Notes: generated by a model not told the origin, from the letters alone. Positions 26,039 to 35,137 are shown, numbered from the stretch's first letter. The stretch: DNA of 50,617 bases from Actinomycetes bacterium (GCA_030426725.1 JAUHXZ010000013.1:1-50617), one strand, 5' to 3'. Program-made: numbers and translations.

Positions 26039-26767
26039 TCAGCGCTCCGGGGTAGGGGCGGGACCGGCGCGCCGGATCAGCTCCTCCACATCGCGGATCA
26101 CGATCCGACGGCGACCCTCGGTCTCGATCACCCCGTCGTCGACCAGTTCCCGCAGCCGTCGGCTGAACGTCTCCGGCGTGGTACCCAGGAACGACGCCAC
26201 GTCCTTCTTCGCCATCGGCAGCTCGAACGCGGGGTCCCCGTCGGCGCCGAGCCGGGCCGGGACGTCGAGCAGGTACGCCGCGACCCGCGCCCCGACGTCC
26301 GCGCCGCTCATCGCCGCCAGCATCCGCTCGGCGGAGGCGAGCCGCTCGGACTGCACCTGCAGCATGCGCAGGGCGATCCCCGGGTACTTGGCGACGAGCC
26401 GGGCCAGGTCGGCGTGGTCGAAGGTGCACAGTTCGGCGTCGGTTTCGGCGTACACGTAGTGCTCCGGCCGGCGCCCGAGTACGAACGACGCCTCGCCGAC
26501 GACGTCGCCCTGCCCCAGCACCCGCAGGACGCGCTCGCGCCCGGTCTCGAGCAGGTGCACCACGCGCACGCTGCCTGAATGGACGACGAGCAGGCGCCGG
26601 GTGTCGCTGCCGGCGCGCACGATCTGCTCGCCGGGCGTCACCTTCACCGGCCGCGCGAACGCCGCGACCTCCGCCTGCTGCCCAGCGCTCAACCCGCGGA
26701 AGATGGGCACGAGTGCCACGCAGGTGTCGCCCTGCGGTGCGCCCTCGGGTGCGTGGTGCGTGGTCAT
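26039..26767 (-). CDS. Crp/Fnr-family transcriptional regulator
   Basis: A 242-residue regulator. The cyclic-nucleotide-binding-like domain covers about 17-135 (VPIFRGLSAGQQAEVA; GEQIVRAGS; GQGDVVGEAS). A long dimer helix (about 125-155) follows, then a winged helix with recognition helix KKDVASFLGTTPETFSRRLREL. Only two Cys occur (16 and 114), too few for the four-Cys cluster of FNR; the cNMP-binding Arg/Glu pattern is also incomplete, so the signal is unclear. ATG 26767 is chosen because the longer frame runs back over the divergent operon. It lies head to head with a metallochaperone/P-type ATPase operon and an FNR-type box between them. Confidence 0.85.
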   Translation of the reverse strand: MTTHHAPEGAPQGDTCVALVPIFRGLSAGQQAEVAAFARPVKVTPGEQIVRAGSDTRRLLVVHSGSVRVVHLLETGRERVLRVLGQGDVVGEASFVLGRRPEHYVYAETDAELCTFDHADLARLVAKYPGIALRMLQVQSERLASAERMLAAMSGADVGARVAAYLLDVPARLGADGDPAFELPMAKKDVASFLGTTPETFSRRLRELVDDGVIETEGRRRIVIRDVEELIRRAGPAPTPER

Positions 26768-26801
26768 GGGTCCAGCCTGCCCCAAAGACGGCAGCCCTAA
26801 C

Positions 26802-26843
26802 TTGATCTGGGTCAAGGAACGAACGGGCGCCCCGCCGTAGCGT
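26802..26843 (+). promoter_or_regulatory. FNR-type operator and promoter of the metal ATPase operon
   Basis: TTGATCTGGGTCAA (26802-26815) matches the FNR consensus TTGAT-N4-ATCAA with one mismatch. TAGCGT (26838-26843) is a candidate -10. With transcription starting seven bases on (about 26850), the box centre lies at -41.5, the class II activator position. The box is also 35 bp upstream of the regulator's own start, so autoregulation is possible. Confidence 0.6.
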
Positions 26844-26887
26844 CGAGTCATCGGCGGACCGACCGCCACGGATTCGAAGGAGTCACC

Positions 26888-27121
26888 ATGTCCACCCCGA
26901 CCACCATCCACACCACCCTGCGTGCCGAGGGCTTCAGCTGCCCGTCCTGCGTGGCGAAGATCGAGAAGTCGCTGAGCAAGGTGGGCGGCGTGTCCGCCGC
27001 GACAGTCCACTTCGCGTCCTCGCGGATCGAGGTGGACCACGACCCCGCCGTCGCGACCCCCGAGGACCTCGTGGCGGCGGTCGCGGCCGCCGGCTACACG
27101 GCCCGCCCGTCCGCGTTCTGA
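26888..27121 (+). CDS. Stand-alone heavy-metal-associated (HMA) metallochaperone
   Basis: A 77-residue protein that is a single HMA domain (beta-alpha-beta-beta-alpha-beta). The metal-binding loop is GFSCPSCVAKIEKSL, with Cys18 and Cys21. It would pass metal to the transporter encoded 10 bp downstream, whose N-terminus lacks an HMA domain. The loop residue Ser between the pairs (CPSC) is unlike the usual CxxC of copper CopZ (MTCxxC), so metal identity is open. A GAAGGAG site precedes ATG 26888 by four to five bases. Confidence 0.88.
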   Translation: MSTPTTIHTTLRAEGFSCPSCVAKIEKSLSKVGGVSAATVHFASSRIEVDHDPAVATPEDLVAAVAAAGYTARPSAF

Positions 27122-27131
27122 GGGCGACGAC

Positions 27132-29009
27132 ATGCACGCACGCATCCATCGGTGGGCGATCCCCACCGTCGCTGGGCTGCTGATCGCGGCCTCCCTGGCG
27201 CTCGCCCGCATCGCGGCCGACGCCGGCGGCTGGCTGATGCTCGCGGCCGCGGTGGTGGCCGGCGCGCCGGTCGTCGTCAACGCGGCCCGGGCTCTCCGGC
27301 TGAAGGTGGTCGGCATCGACCTGCTCGTCGCGGTGGCCGCCATCGGCGCCATCGCCATCGGCAACTTCTGGGAGGCGGCCGCGGTCACCTTCCTGTTCGC
27401 CGTCGGTCATGCCCTCGAGGACGCCACCCTCGCGAAGACGCGCTCGGCGCTGGCCGAGCTGGTCGCGCTGGCACCAGTCACCGCGACCGTCGTGCGGGAC
27501 GGTGCACAGGTCGAGGTGCCCGCCGAGGCCGTGGCCGTGGGCGAGACCGTCGTGGTGAAGCACGGCGGCCGGATCCCGGTCGACGGCGTGGTCACGGCGG
27601 GTCAGGCAGCGGTCGACGAGGCCGCGATCACCGGCGAGTCCATCCCCGTCGAGAAGGGGCCGGAGGCGCAGGTCTTCGCCGGCACCATCGTCGCCGACGG
27701 GTTCCTCACCCTCACCGCCACCGGGATCGGGGCCGACACCACGCTGGCCCGGATCATCCACCGCGTCGAGGAGGCGCAGGACGCCAAGGCCCCCACGCAG
27801 CGCTTCATGGAGCGGTTCTCGCGCTGGTACACGCCGGGCATCATCGCGCTCGCCGTCGTGGTGGGCCTGCTCACGCGCGACCTGGAACTGGCGCTGACCC
27901 TGCTCGTCATCGGCTGCCCCGGGGCGCTGGTGATCTCGGTGCCCGTAGCGCTGGTGGCCGGGATCGGCCGGGCCGCCCGCGACGGCATCCTCATCAAGGG
28001 CGGCGAGTTCCTGGAGACCGCCGCGCGGATCGACGTGGTGGCGTTCGACAAGACCGGCACCATCACCGCTGGGTCGCCCGAGCTCACCGACGTCGTGCCG
28101 CGGGGGGACTGGAGCGGCTCGGAGGTGCTCGGATGGGCCGCCCGCGCGGAGGCAGGGTCCGGGCATCCGCTCGCGCGCCCGGTCCTCGCCGAGGCCGCGC
28201 GCCGCGGGCTGACTGTCGAGGCGGTGCCCGACGACGTCCGCTCGGTCCCCGGGCACGGCGTGCTCGCGGTGGTGGAGGGGCGGGAGGTCGCCGTCGGCAA
28301 CCTGGCCCTCGTGGCGCAGGTGGCGGATCCCGCCTCCCTGACCTGGGCGGAGGGGGTGGTGTCGCGGCTGGCCGACGAGGGGCGCACCCCGCTCATCGTG
28401 GCGCTCGACGGCGACGTCGTCGGCGCGCTCGGGGTGGCCGACACCGTCCGCGACGAGGCCGAGGGGCTCGTCGAGGACCTGCATCGGGCCGGAGTGCGGC
28501 GGGTGCTGATGCTCACCGGCGACACCCAGCGGGTGGCCGCGGCCGTGGCCGGGCGCGTGGGGATCCTCGACGCCCGCGCCGGCCTCCTCCCGGAGCAGAA
28601 GCTCGACGTGGTGCGCGCGCTGCAGGCCGAGGGTCACGTGGTGGCGATGGTGGGCGACGGCGTCAACGACGCCCCGGCTCTGGCGCTGGCCGATGTGGGG
28701 ATCGCGATGGGGGCGGCGGGGTCCGCCGTCGCCGTCGAGACGGCCGACATCGCGCTGATGACGAGCCGGCTCAGTCGGATCCCGCACGCGATCTCGCTGG
28801 CGAAGCGGACCGCGCGGGTGATGCGGCAGAACACCGCGATCGCGCTGGTCACCGTCGGGTTGCTGCTCGCTGGGGTGCTGCTGGGCGGGGTGACGATGTC
28901 GATCGGGATGCTGGTGCACGAGGCGTCGGTGCTGATCGTGATCGTCAACGCGATGCGGCTGCTCCGCCCGCCGCGACGGATGCGGGTCGCCGCGCCCGGC
29001 GTCGGCTGA
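27132..29009 (+). CDS. P1B-type heavy-metal ATPase with CPG motif
   Basis: A 625-residue P-type ATPase. Landmarks: TGES (A domain), the membrane metal motif Cys262-Pro263-Gly264 in VIGCPGALVIS where CPC is usual, DKTGT with phosphorylated Asp306, the P1B HP motif in GSGHPLA and GDGVNDAP near 508. Four helices precede the A domain and no N-terminal HMA domain is fused. The last helix reads LVHEASVLIVIVNAMRLL; its acidic residue and neighbouring His recall Zn/Cd/Pb-type (P1B-2) pumps rather than copper pumps. It likely exports a divalent metal; specificity is unproven. It follows the chaperone gene by 10 bp, probably in one operon under the Fnr-like regulator. Confidence 0.9.
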   Translation: MHARIHRWAIPTVAGLLIAASLALARIAADAGGWLMLAAAVVAGAPVVVNAARALRLKVVGIDLLVAVAAIGAIAIGNFWEAAAVTFLFAVGHALEDATLAKTRSALAELVALAPVTATVVRDGAQVEVPAEAVAVGETVVVKHGGRIPVDGVVTAGQAAVDEAAITGESIPVEKGPEAQVFAGTIVADGFLTLTATGIGADTTLARIIHRVEEAQDAKAPTQRFMERFSRWYTPGIIALAVVVGLLTRDLELALTLLVIGCPGALVISVPVALVAGIGRAARDGILIKGGEFLETAARIDVVAFDKTGTITAGSPELTDVVPRGDWSGSEVLGWAARAEAGSGHPLARPVLAEAARRGLTVEAVPDDVRSVPGHGVLAVVEGREVAVGNLALVAQVADPASLTWAEGVVSRLADEGRTPLIVALDGDVVGALGVADTVRDEAEGLVEDLHRAGVRRVLMLTGDTQRVAAAVAGRVGILDARAGLLPEQKLDVVRALQAEGHVVAMVGDGVNDAPALALADVGIAMGAAGSAVAVETADIALMTSRLSRIPHAISLAKRTARVMRQNTAIALVTVGLLLAGVLLGGVTMSIGMLVHEASVLIVIVNAMRLLRPPRRMRVAAPGVG

Positions 29010-29029
29010 GCTGGGCCCGGTGAGCGTCC

Positions 29030-29122
29030 TCGCATACGGGAGGCCGCGTTGCAGGCCGTATACGGCCTGCAACGCGCGCCCAGGTGTGCGACGTGTCCTC
29101 GCACAGCGTCTGCCGTATGCGA
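29030..29122. repeat. Intergenic palindrome with TCGCATACGG/CCGTATGCGA ends
   Basis: A perfect 32-bp palindrome without loop (29045-29076; each half CGCGTTGCAGGCCGTA) lies between the flanking 10-mers TCGCATACGG (29030-29039) and CCGTATGCGA (29113-29122). The 10-mer is shared with 18093-18102. It follows the ATPase stop by 20 bp and could terminate its transcript. Confidence 0.75.
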
Positions 29123-29201
29123 AGAAGCGGGTGGGGTGTCAACCCGACCCTGCCCGACCGACGCGGCCAGGGGGGTGCGGGGCCGGGCCGGGGCCCTGCA
29201 G

Positions 29202-29243
29202 AGTGGCGGATCCCGGTCGGTCTACCGTCCTGGATCCGCCACT
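29202..29243 (-). terminator. Terminator hairpin of the carboxylase gene
   Basis: A 12-bp perfect stem (29202-29213 with 29232-29243; arm AGTGGCGGATCC) starting 8 bp past the minus-strand carboxylase stop. Confidence 0.55.
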
Positions 29244-29250
29244 GTGGGGG

Positions 29251-32200
29251 TCAGCCCCGGTACGCCTCGATCACCTCGACGATCGACGGCCGCAGCTCCG
29301 CCGGCGCGATCACCCGGTCCACCGAGCCCACCTCTACGGCGCGGTGAATGTTGTGCACGCCGTCGAACTCCGCTGCGATCTCCGAGATTTTCTCCGCCCG
29401 CACCGCGGCGCGGACATCCGCCAGCTCCACCTGCAGCTCGGCCCGCTGCTCGGGTGCCGCGTCGCGCAGCGCGCCCTCCAGCACCGCGACCCGAGGATCG
29501 GCCGCCGTCCGCTTCGCGACGTCGCCGGCGAACACCACCGCCGCCGCCGGAGCACCGCCGATGACGGAGGCGAACGAGCCCTCGATGGCGAGCACCGTCA
29601 TGTTCTCGCTGAGCCGCTTGGAGAACACGACGAACGCGCCGCCGTGGTACCGCGAGATGACGACGAAGACGATGGGCCCGTCGAAGTTCACGATGGCGCG
29701 GCCGATCTCGGCGCCGTACTCCAGCTGGAGGTTGCGCATCGACTCCGGCGAGCCGTCGAACCCCGACAGGTTCGCCAGCACCACGAGCGGCCGGTTCCCC
29801 GACGCGGCGTTGATCGCGCGGGCGACCTTCTTCGACGACCGCGGGAACAGCGTGCCGCCCGTGAAGGTGTCGGGGCCGTCGGTGGGCGGGAAGCCGGCGC
29901 GCGGCACGGGCATCGACTCGATGCCCACCACGCTGACCGAGTGCCCCCCGACCCGCGCGTCGACAACCACCGCAGTCTCCGCCTCGGCCATGCCCGCCCA
30001 GCGTTCCACCCGCGGGTGGTCCTGGTCGCACACCGCCGCGATGACGGTGCGGATGTCGAACGGCTTCTTCCGGTCCGGGTTGTGCTCGCGGGAGAAGATC
30101 TGCCCGACGGTCGCGAAGTCCGTGCCGAGGTTGTGCGGGTAGTCGGACACGTCGCGGTCCACCGGGTCGCCGGTCACCGCCCGGCGCGGCGCCGTCTCGC
30201 CCGGCGCCACGTACGTGTGGTCGTAGTGCGACATGAGGATGCCCATGGCCGCGCCGAGGTCCTTGGCCCAGTACTGCGCCTGGCCGTTGGGCCCCATCAC
30301 GCGGTCGTAGCCGCCGATGCCGAAGTTGTCCTCGGCCGACACGCCGCCGGAGAAGTCCAGCGACTGCTTGCCGGTCAACACCATCGCGGAATCGGGCGTC
30401 ATGACGAGGATGCCCTTGGTGTGCATGAGCATCGTGGCCTCGGCGTTCCAGTACGGCTGCGCGCCGACGTTGATGCCCGCGACCACGACGTTGATCTCCC
30501 CGCCCGCCTGGGTGAACTCGACGATGCGGCGCAGCGCGGCCCCGACCCAGTCCATGTTCTCGGTGCCGGACTCCATGGAGATCCGGGCCCCCGAGCTGAG
30601 GGTGAACCACTCGACGGGCACGCCCGTCTCCTCGGCGAGGTCGAGGGCGGCCATGATGCGCGAGCACTCGGGCTCCGCGACGGCGCCCAGGCCCTTCGTC
30701 GGGTCGCCCGACAACACGATGCGCGTCACGCCCTCCGGGTGCAGCGCCGTCGGCGTCGTCACCCGCGCGACGATGATCCCGGCCTTGTTGCGTCCCGGCG
30801 CGCGGTCCGCCTCGACGAGGCGGCCGTCGGCGTCGAGGTCGAGCTCGGTCAGCGTCCCGCCCGGCCCGGCGAGAGTCTTGGACAGCTCGTAGGGGTAGAC
30901 GAGGCCGCGACGGCGGGCGCGGAGCACCTTGGCGTCGTAGTCGTCGAGCGGCTTGAGCGGCGACGACGGCGGGGTGCTCACCGTCATCGTGACCCCGGCG
31001 CCCGGCTGCGCATGGAAGCGGAACGACAGCGGCATGACCCGGTCACCGCGGGTGAAGGTGCCCTGGCAGACGACCTCCTCGATGCCCGCGCCGTCGGAGA
31101 GGGGGGTGATCCGCTCCTGCAGCGGCCGGATGTCGTCGATGTCGAGGTCCAGCTCCGGCCACACGTGCACCCACACGTGGTTCATGTCGAGGTTCGAGCC
31201 CGCGGAGCCCTGCGCCGCGCGGGTCCGGCGGATGGCCTCGAGGCAGTGCTCGACGGCGCGCTCGGCCTGCGGGAGGCCCTGCAGCTTCTCGTCGTCATCC
31301 AGGACCACCGACAGCTGCTTGACCTGTGCGATGGCGACGAGACGCCGGTCCGTCGGGTTGGACTTCGCGACGCAGTCGAACAGCACGACGTCGGCCGGGG
31401 CCTCCAGGCGGGTGGTCTCGAAGTCGGCGAGCCGCCACTCGTACTGCTCCAGCAGCGTCGCCTCGTCGTGGCCGTTCTGCTCCGGGTGCGCGGCGCGCTC
31501 GGCGTCGATCTGCGGCTGGTCGAACCAGCGGAACCGGACGGAGCGCGCCAGGTCGCCGATGGCGGGGAACCGCAGCTGCGTGGCGCGCACCAGGCGCTCC
31601 AGCTGCGCCCGGGCGCTGGCGGCCCGGTCGGCCTCCGGCGCGGGCTCGGCGATCCACCGGTCGAGGACGCCGAGGATCAGCGGCACGTCGGACGCGATGC
31701 GGCGCTGCGCGACGAACAGGCGGAACACCGCCGCCTCAAGCTCGGGCGTGCGGTCGAGCGAGTCGACGCCGTGGTGACGAAGCGCGACGCCGAGCCGGTC
31801 CACGAACGACGACGGCAGCCCGGCCCGGTCGACGTCGAGCGTCGTCAGGTAGCGGTGGAAGTGCTCGCGGTCCGAGTGGACCCGCAGCTCCATGCTGGAC
31901 AGCTCGCCGAACGGCCGGTTGCGGCTCAGCTCGGCCAGGTCGGCGAACAGCGAGAACAGCGCGATCTCGCCGCCCATGACGTCGACGCCCGCGGCCCGGG
32001 CCTCGTCGCGGGCCGCCAGGTAGGAGGCCAGCGGTGACGCCGACGGGTCGACGTCGAAGCCCATCACCGCCGCGGACAGGTCCGACAGCAGCCGCGCGGT
32101 CCGCGCGGCCGGGTCAGCCGCCGGCGGGCACACGGGGATGTCGACCGCGGCCGTCTCGACGGACGACGCGGCCCCGCCGTCGCCGACCGGCTCGAGCCGC

Positions 32201-34203
32201 ACCAGCGGAGCCATGGACTCCACCTGCGAGCCCGTCATCACCATGAGCTCCTTCACCCGGGCGGGGAAGGGGGCGTAGATGGCGGTCTCCATCTTCATCG
32301 ACTCGAGGACCACGACCGGCGCCCCGGCCTCGACCTCGTCGCCGACGGACACCGGCGTCGCGACGACCAGCGCCGGCGCGGGGGAGCGCAGGACGCCGCC
32401 CTCGTCGCGCGACACGCGGTGGGTCACGCCGTCGACCTCGATGAGATGGATCGGGCCGTGCGTCGCCGAGACGACTCGGTGGCGCTCGTCGCCCACCTTG
32501 ACGCGGGCGTGCACGTCGTCGAGCCGGAACAGCTCCGCCTCGGTGGCGGTGCCGTCGACGACGACGCGGTAGCGTCCCGGCGCGATGGCGTAGGCGCTGA
32601 CGGTGTGGGACGCGCCCCGCAGCTTGAGGTCGGTCTGCACGCCGCCCTTGTGCTGCGTCTGCGGCCGACCGCCGTGCGCGGTGGTGAGCAGGCGGTCGGT
32701 CTCGACGGCCGTGGTCTCCTCGTAGGCCTCGATGGCCGCGACCACCAGCGCGACGCCCGCATGCTCGTCGGCGACGAGGCCGCCCTCGGCGCGGGTGCGG
32801 TCGATCCAGCCGGTGTCGGCCCACTCGAAGGCGTCTCCGGCGTCCCCGCCCGCGGCCCGGCGCGGTGCCTCGCCCTGCGCGCGCGGCCCGACGACCTCGG
32901 GCTGCTGCAGCAGCTCCATGACGAAGCTCTTGTTGGTGGCGCCGCCCTCGATGACGACGGTGGTCTCCGCCATGGCACGGCGCAGGCGGCCGAGCGCCTC
33001 GTCGCGGGTGCGGCCGTGCGCGATGATCTTGGCGATCATCGAGTCGAAGTCCGCAGGGATGGAGTCGCCCTCCGCGACTCCGGTGTCGACGCGGATGCCG
33101 GGGCCCGCGGGCAGGTCGAGGCGGGTGATGAGGCCGGGCGACGGCGCGAAGTCGCGGTCGGGGTCCTCGGCGTTGAGCCGCGCCTCGACGGCGTGCCCGA
33201 ACTCGGCGGGCCGCTCGTCGAGCGTGCCGCCGGCGGCGACGTGGATCTGGGCCTTGACGAGGTCGAAGTCGTTGGTGACCTCGGTGATCGGGTGCTCGAC
33301 CTGCAGGCGGGTGTTGACCTCGAGGAACGCGAACATGCGCGTCGCCGGGTGGTAGAGGAACTCGACGGTTCCCGCACCCTCATACCCGACGGCGAGCGCG
33401 AGGCGCTCCGCGGAGGCCTTCACCTCGTCGGTCTGCTCCGGGGTGAGCAGCGGGGAGGCCGACTCCTCGATGATCTTCTGGTTGCGGCGCTGGACGGTGC
33501 AGTCGCGCACGCCGAGTGCCCAGGCGGTCTCGCCGTCGGAGATGAGCTGCACCTCGACGTGGCGGGCACCGGTGACGAGGCTCTCGAGGAACACGACGCC
33601 GGAGCCGAAGGCGCGCTCGGCCTCGTCGCGGGTGCGCTGGTAGGCGTCGGTCAGTTCGGCGGCGTTGGTTACCTTGCGGATGCCGCGACCGCCGCCGCCG
33701 GCGGTCGCCTTGAGCATGAGGGGGTAGCCGATGGACTCGGCCGATGCCAGTGCGTCCTCGAGGGTGTCGACGCCGCCGCGCGACCACGGCGCGACGGGCA
33801 CGCCGACCTCCTCGGCGATGAGCTTGGAGCCGATCTTGTCGCCCAGCTGGCGCATGGCGTCGCCCGAGGGGCCGATGAAGGTGATCCCGAGGCTCTCGAC
33901 GAGATCGGCGAACGCCGCATCCTCGGCGACGAAGCCCCAGCCGACCCACACCGCGTCGGCGCGCGCCTCGGTGAGCACGCGGGCGAGGAGCTCGTGGTTG
34001 AGGTAGGGCCTGGCGGACGCGGGGCCGAGGTCGTAGGCCTCGTCCGCCTCCCGGGCGAACATCGCCGAGCGGTCGGCGTCGGTGTAGAGAGCGATCGTCG
34101 AGACGGGCTCGCGGTCGGGGTGCTCGGCGTTGAGGTCGCGGACCGCGTGGATGAGCCGCATGGCGGCTTCTCCGCGGTTGACGATGGCGATGCGCTGGAA
34201 CAC
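29251..34203 (-). CDS. Single-chain acyl-CoA carboxylase (BC-BCCP-CT fusion)
   Basis: A 1650-residue biotin enzyme on one chain. GTG 34201-34203 is preferred because GAGGAGG lies four bases upstream. Residues 1-470 are the biotin carboxylase (IAIVNRGEAAMRL; ATP-grasp loop ATAGGGGRGI near 168; EVNTRLQVEHPITE). The biotinyl domain follows near 600-670, with biotinyl Lys637 in LESMKMETA. A central helical region precedes the carboxyltransferase (about 1150-1650; SGARISMESG, GINVGAQPYWNAEATML, FDIRTVI, GFDGSPESM). It would carboxylate acetyl-, propionyl- or longer acyl-CoA for lipid synthesis. This all-in-one design resembles eukaryotic ACC and the actinobacterial long-chain acyl-CoA carboxylases; the usual actinobacterial enzymes use separate AccA and AccD chains. 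Substrate is inferred only. Confidence 0.92.
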   Translation of the reverse strand: MFQRIAIVNRGEAAMRLIHAVRDLNAEHPDREPVSTIALYTDADRSAMFAREADEAYDLGPASARPYLNHELLARVLTEARADAVWVGWGFVAEDAAFADLVESLGITFIGPSGDAMRQLGDKIGSKLIAEEVGVPVAPWSRGGVDTLEDALASAESIGYPLMLKATAGGGGRGIRKVTNAAELTDAYQRTRDEAERAFGSGVVFLESLVTGARHVEVQLISDGETAWALGVRDCTVQRRNQKIIEESASPLLTPEQTDEVKASAERLALAVGYEGAGTVEFLYHPATRMFAFLEVNTRLQVEHPITEVTNDFDLVKAQIHVAAGGTLDERPAEFGHAVEARLNAEDPDRDFAPSPGLITRLDLPAGPGIRVDTGVAEGDSIPADFDSMIAKIIAHGRTRDEALGRLRRAMAETTVVIEGGATNKSFVMELLQQPEVVGPRAQGEAPRRAAGGDAGDAFEWADTGWIDRTRAEGGLVADEHAGVALVVAAIEAYEETTAVETDRLLTTAHGGRPQTQHKGGVQTDLKLRGASHTVSAYAIAPGRYRVVVDGTATEAELFRLDDVHARVKVGDERHRVVSATHGPIHLIEVDGVTHRVSRDEGGVLRSPAPALVVATPVSVGDEVEAGAPVVVLESMKMETAIYAPFPARVKELMVMTGSQVESMAPLVRLEPVGDGGAASSVETAAVDIPVCPPAADPAARTARLLSDLSAAVMGFDVDPSASPLASYLAARDEARAAGVDVMGGEIALFSLFADLAELSRNRPFGELSSMELRVHSDREHFHRYLTTLDVDRAGLPSSFVDRLGVALRHHGVDSLDRTPELEAAVFRLFVAQRRIASDVPLILGVLDRWIAEPAPEADRAASARAQLERLVRATQLRFPAIGDLARSVRFRWFDQPQIDAERAAHPEQNGHDEATLLEQYEWRLADFETTRLEAPADVVLFDCVAKSNPTDRRLVAIAQVKQLSVVLDDDEKLQGLPQAERAVEHCLEAIRRTRAAQGSAGSNLDMNHVWVHVWPELDLDIDDIRPLQERITPLSDGAGIEEVVCQGTFTRGDRVMPLSFRFHAQPGAGVTMTVSTPPSSPLKPLDDYDAKVLRARRRGLVYPYELSKTLAGPGGTLTELDLDADGRLVEADRAPGRNKAGIIVARVTTPTALHPEGVTRIVLSGDPTKGLGAVAEPECSRIMAALDLAEETGVPVEWFTLSSGARISMESGTENMDWVGAALRRIVEFTQAGGEINVVVAGINVGAQPYWNAEATMLMHTKGILVMTPDSAMVLTGKQSLDFSGGVSAEDNFGIGGYDRVMGPNGQAQYWAKDLGAAMGILMSHYDHTYVAPGETAPRRAVTGDPVDRDVSDYPHNLGTDFATVGQIFSREHNPDRKKPFDIRTVIAAVCDQDHPRVERWAGMAEAETAVVVDARVGGHSVSVVGIESMPVPRAGFPPTDGPDTFTGGTLFPRSSKKVARAINAASGNRPLVVLANLSGFDGSPESMRNLQLEYGAEIGRAIVNFDGPIVFVVISRYHGGAFVVFSKRLSENMTVLAIEGSFASVIGGAPAAAVVFAGDVAKRTAADPRVAVLEGALRDAAPEQRAELQVELADVRAAVRAEKISEIAAEFDGVHNIHRAVEVGSVDRVIAPAELRPSIVEVIEAYRG

Positions 34204-34348
34204 CGTGCCTCCTCTGTAGTCGATGGGCAGCCCGAGGGCCGTGGGTGTCAATGTCGCACCCTTTGGGCCGTCATGCGAGTCGCCACGACGGTGGGCGTCG
34301 TGATCGGACGGCATTCGGGCGGGGCGGCTCAACGCGCCCGCTCAAACC

Positions 34349-34365
34349 TTGTGGGGTTCCCACAA
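34349..34365. promoter_or_regulatory. Inverted repeat between carboxylase and NAD(P)-binding gene
   Basis: TTGTGGG-GTT-CCCACAA, perfect 7-bp arms, in the 251-bp divergent gap. It is 146 bp before the carboxylase GTG and 90 bp before ATG 34455. A regulator-binding site is inferred. TAGGCT (34420-34425) is a possible -10 for the plus-strand gene. Confidence 0.4.
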
Positions 34366-34454
34366 TCCGGGTTCGCCGACCGCGAACCGTGCGGGGTTTG
34401 TCACGCGGGCAGGTCCAGGTAGGCTGAAAATAGTCAAACTTTCAAGGAGTGGAA

Positions 34455-35060
34455 ATGAGGATCGCAATCATCGGCGCGACCGGGATGGTCGGCTCGCGCG
34501 TCGCGGCGGAGGCCGCCCGGCGTGGCCACGAGGTCGTCGCCTACAGCAGGTCCGGCAAGCAGGTCGACGGGGCAGCCGAGGCCGGGGCCGTCGACGTCGC
34601 GGACACCGCCGCGGTCGTCCGCGCGGTCGAGTCCGCCGACGCCACCGTGCTGTCAGTGCCGCCGGACCGCGCCGGCGGTTCGCACGAGCCCACCCTCGAC
34701 GCGCACCGCGCGATCATCGAGGCCGCCCCCGCGGGCCGGCTCTTCGTCGTCGGCGGGGCCGGCTCCCTCGAGGTCGACGGCGTCCCGCTGAAGGACATGC
34801 CCGGCTTCCCCGAGGCGTACTACGCGGAGGCGGACACCTTCACCACCCTCCTCAAGGACTACCGGGCCTCGGAGAAGCTGGACTGGACATTCCTGTCGCC
34901 GGCGCCGGTCATCGCGCCGGGCGAGCGGACCGGGTCCTACAAGGTCGGCGGCGACTCGCCCATCGGCGACTCGATCAGCGCGGAGGACTTCGCAGTCGCC
35001 GTGATCGACGAGTTGGAGACGCCGGTCCACCGCCGGAGCCGTTTCGCCGTCGCCAACTGA
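34455..35060 (+). CDS. NAD(P)H-binding protein (atypical SDR, YwnB-like)
   Basis: A 201-residue protein with N-terminal cofactor motif IAIIGATGMVGSR (G-x-x-G-x-x-G) and the later elements ADATVLSVPPDR and LFVVGGAGSLEVDG. The family includes YwnB, BlvR-like reductases and NmrA relatives; most act on flavins or as redox sensors, some lack activity. ATG 34455 lies five bases after AAGGAG and is chosen over GTG 34449. It ends with a short hydrophilic tail. Divergent from the carboxylase; no known substrate. Confidence 0.78.
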   Translation: MRIAIIGATGMVGSRVAAEAARRGHEVVAYSRSGKQVDGAAEAGAVDVADTAAVVRAVESADATVLSVPPDRAGGSHEPTLDAHRAIIEAAPAGRLFVVGGAGSLEVDGVPLKDMPGFPEAYYAEADTFTTLLKDYRASEKLDWTFLSPAPVIAPGERTGSYKVGGDSPIGDSISAEDFAVAVIDELETPVHRRSRFAVAN

Positions 35061-35080
35061 CGCAGGCGCCGGACACACCT

Positions 35081-35137
35081 GAGGGAGAATCCGGGGAGAT
35101 GGGGCCGTAAAGCCGCCATCTCCCCGGATTCTCCCTC
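35081..35137. terminator. Perfect 22-bp hairpin between convergent genes
   Basis: Arms 35081-35102 and 35116-35137 are perfect reverse complements around a 13-base loop, beginning 20 bp after the plus-strand stop. It can end transcripts from both sides; no U-tract. Confidence 0.7.

Noticed and set aside
29020..32037. A 1005-codon open frame on the plus strand
   Set aside because: It is antisense to the carboxylase, rich in Arg/His/Asp as expected for a GC-rich shadow frame, and has no domain or ribosome site.
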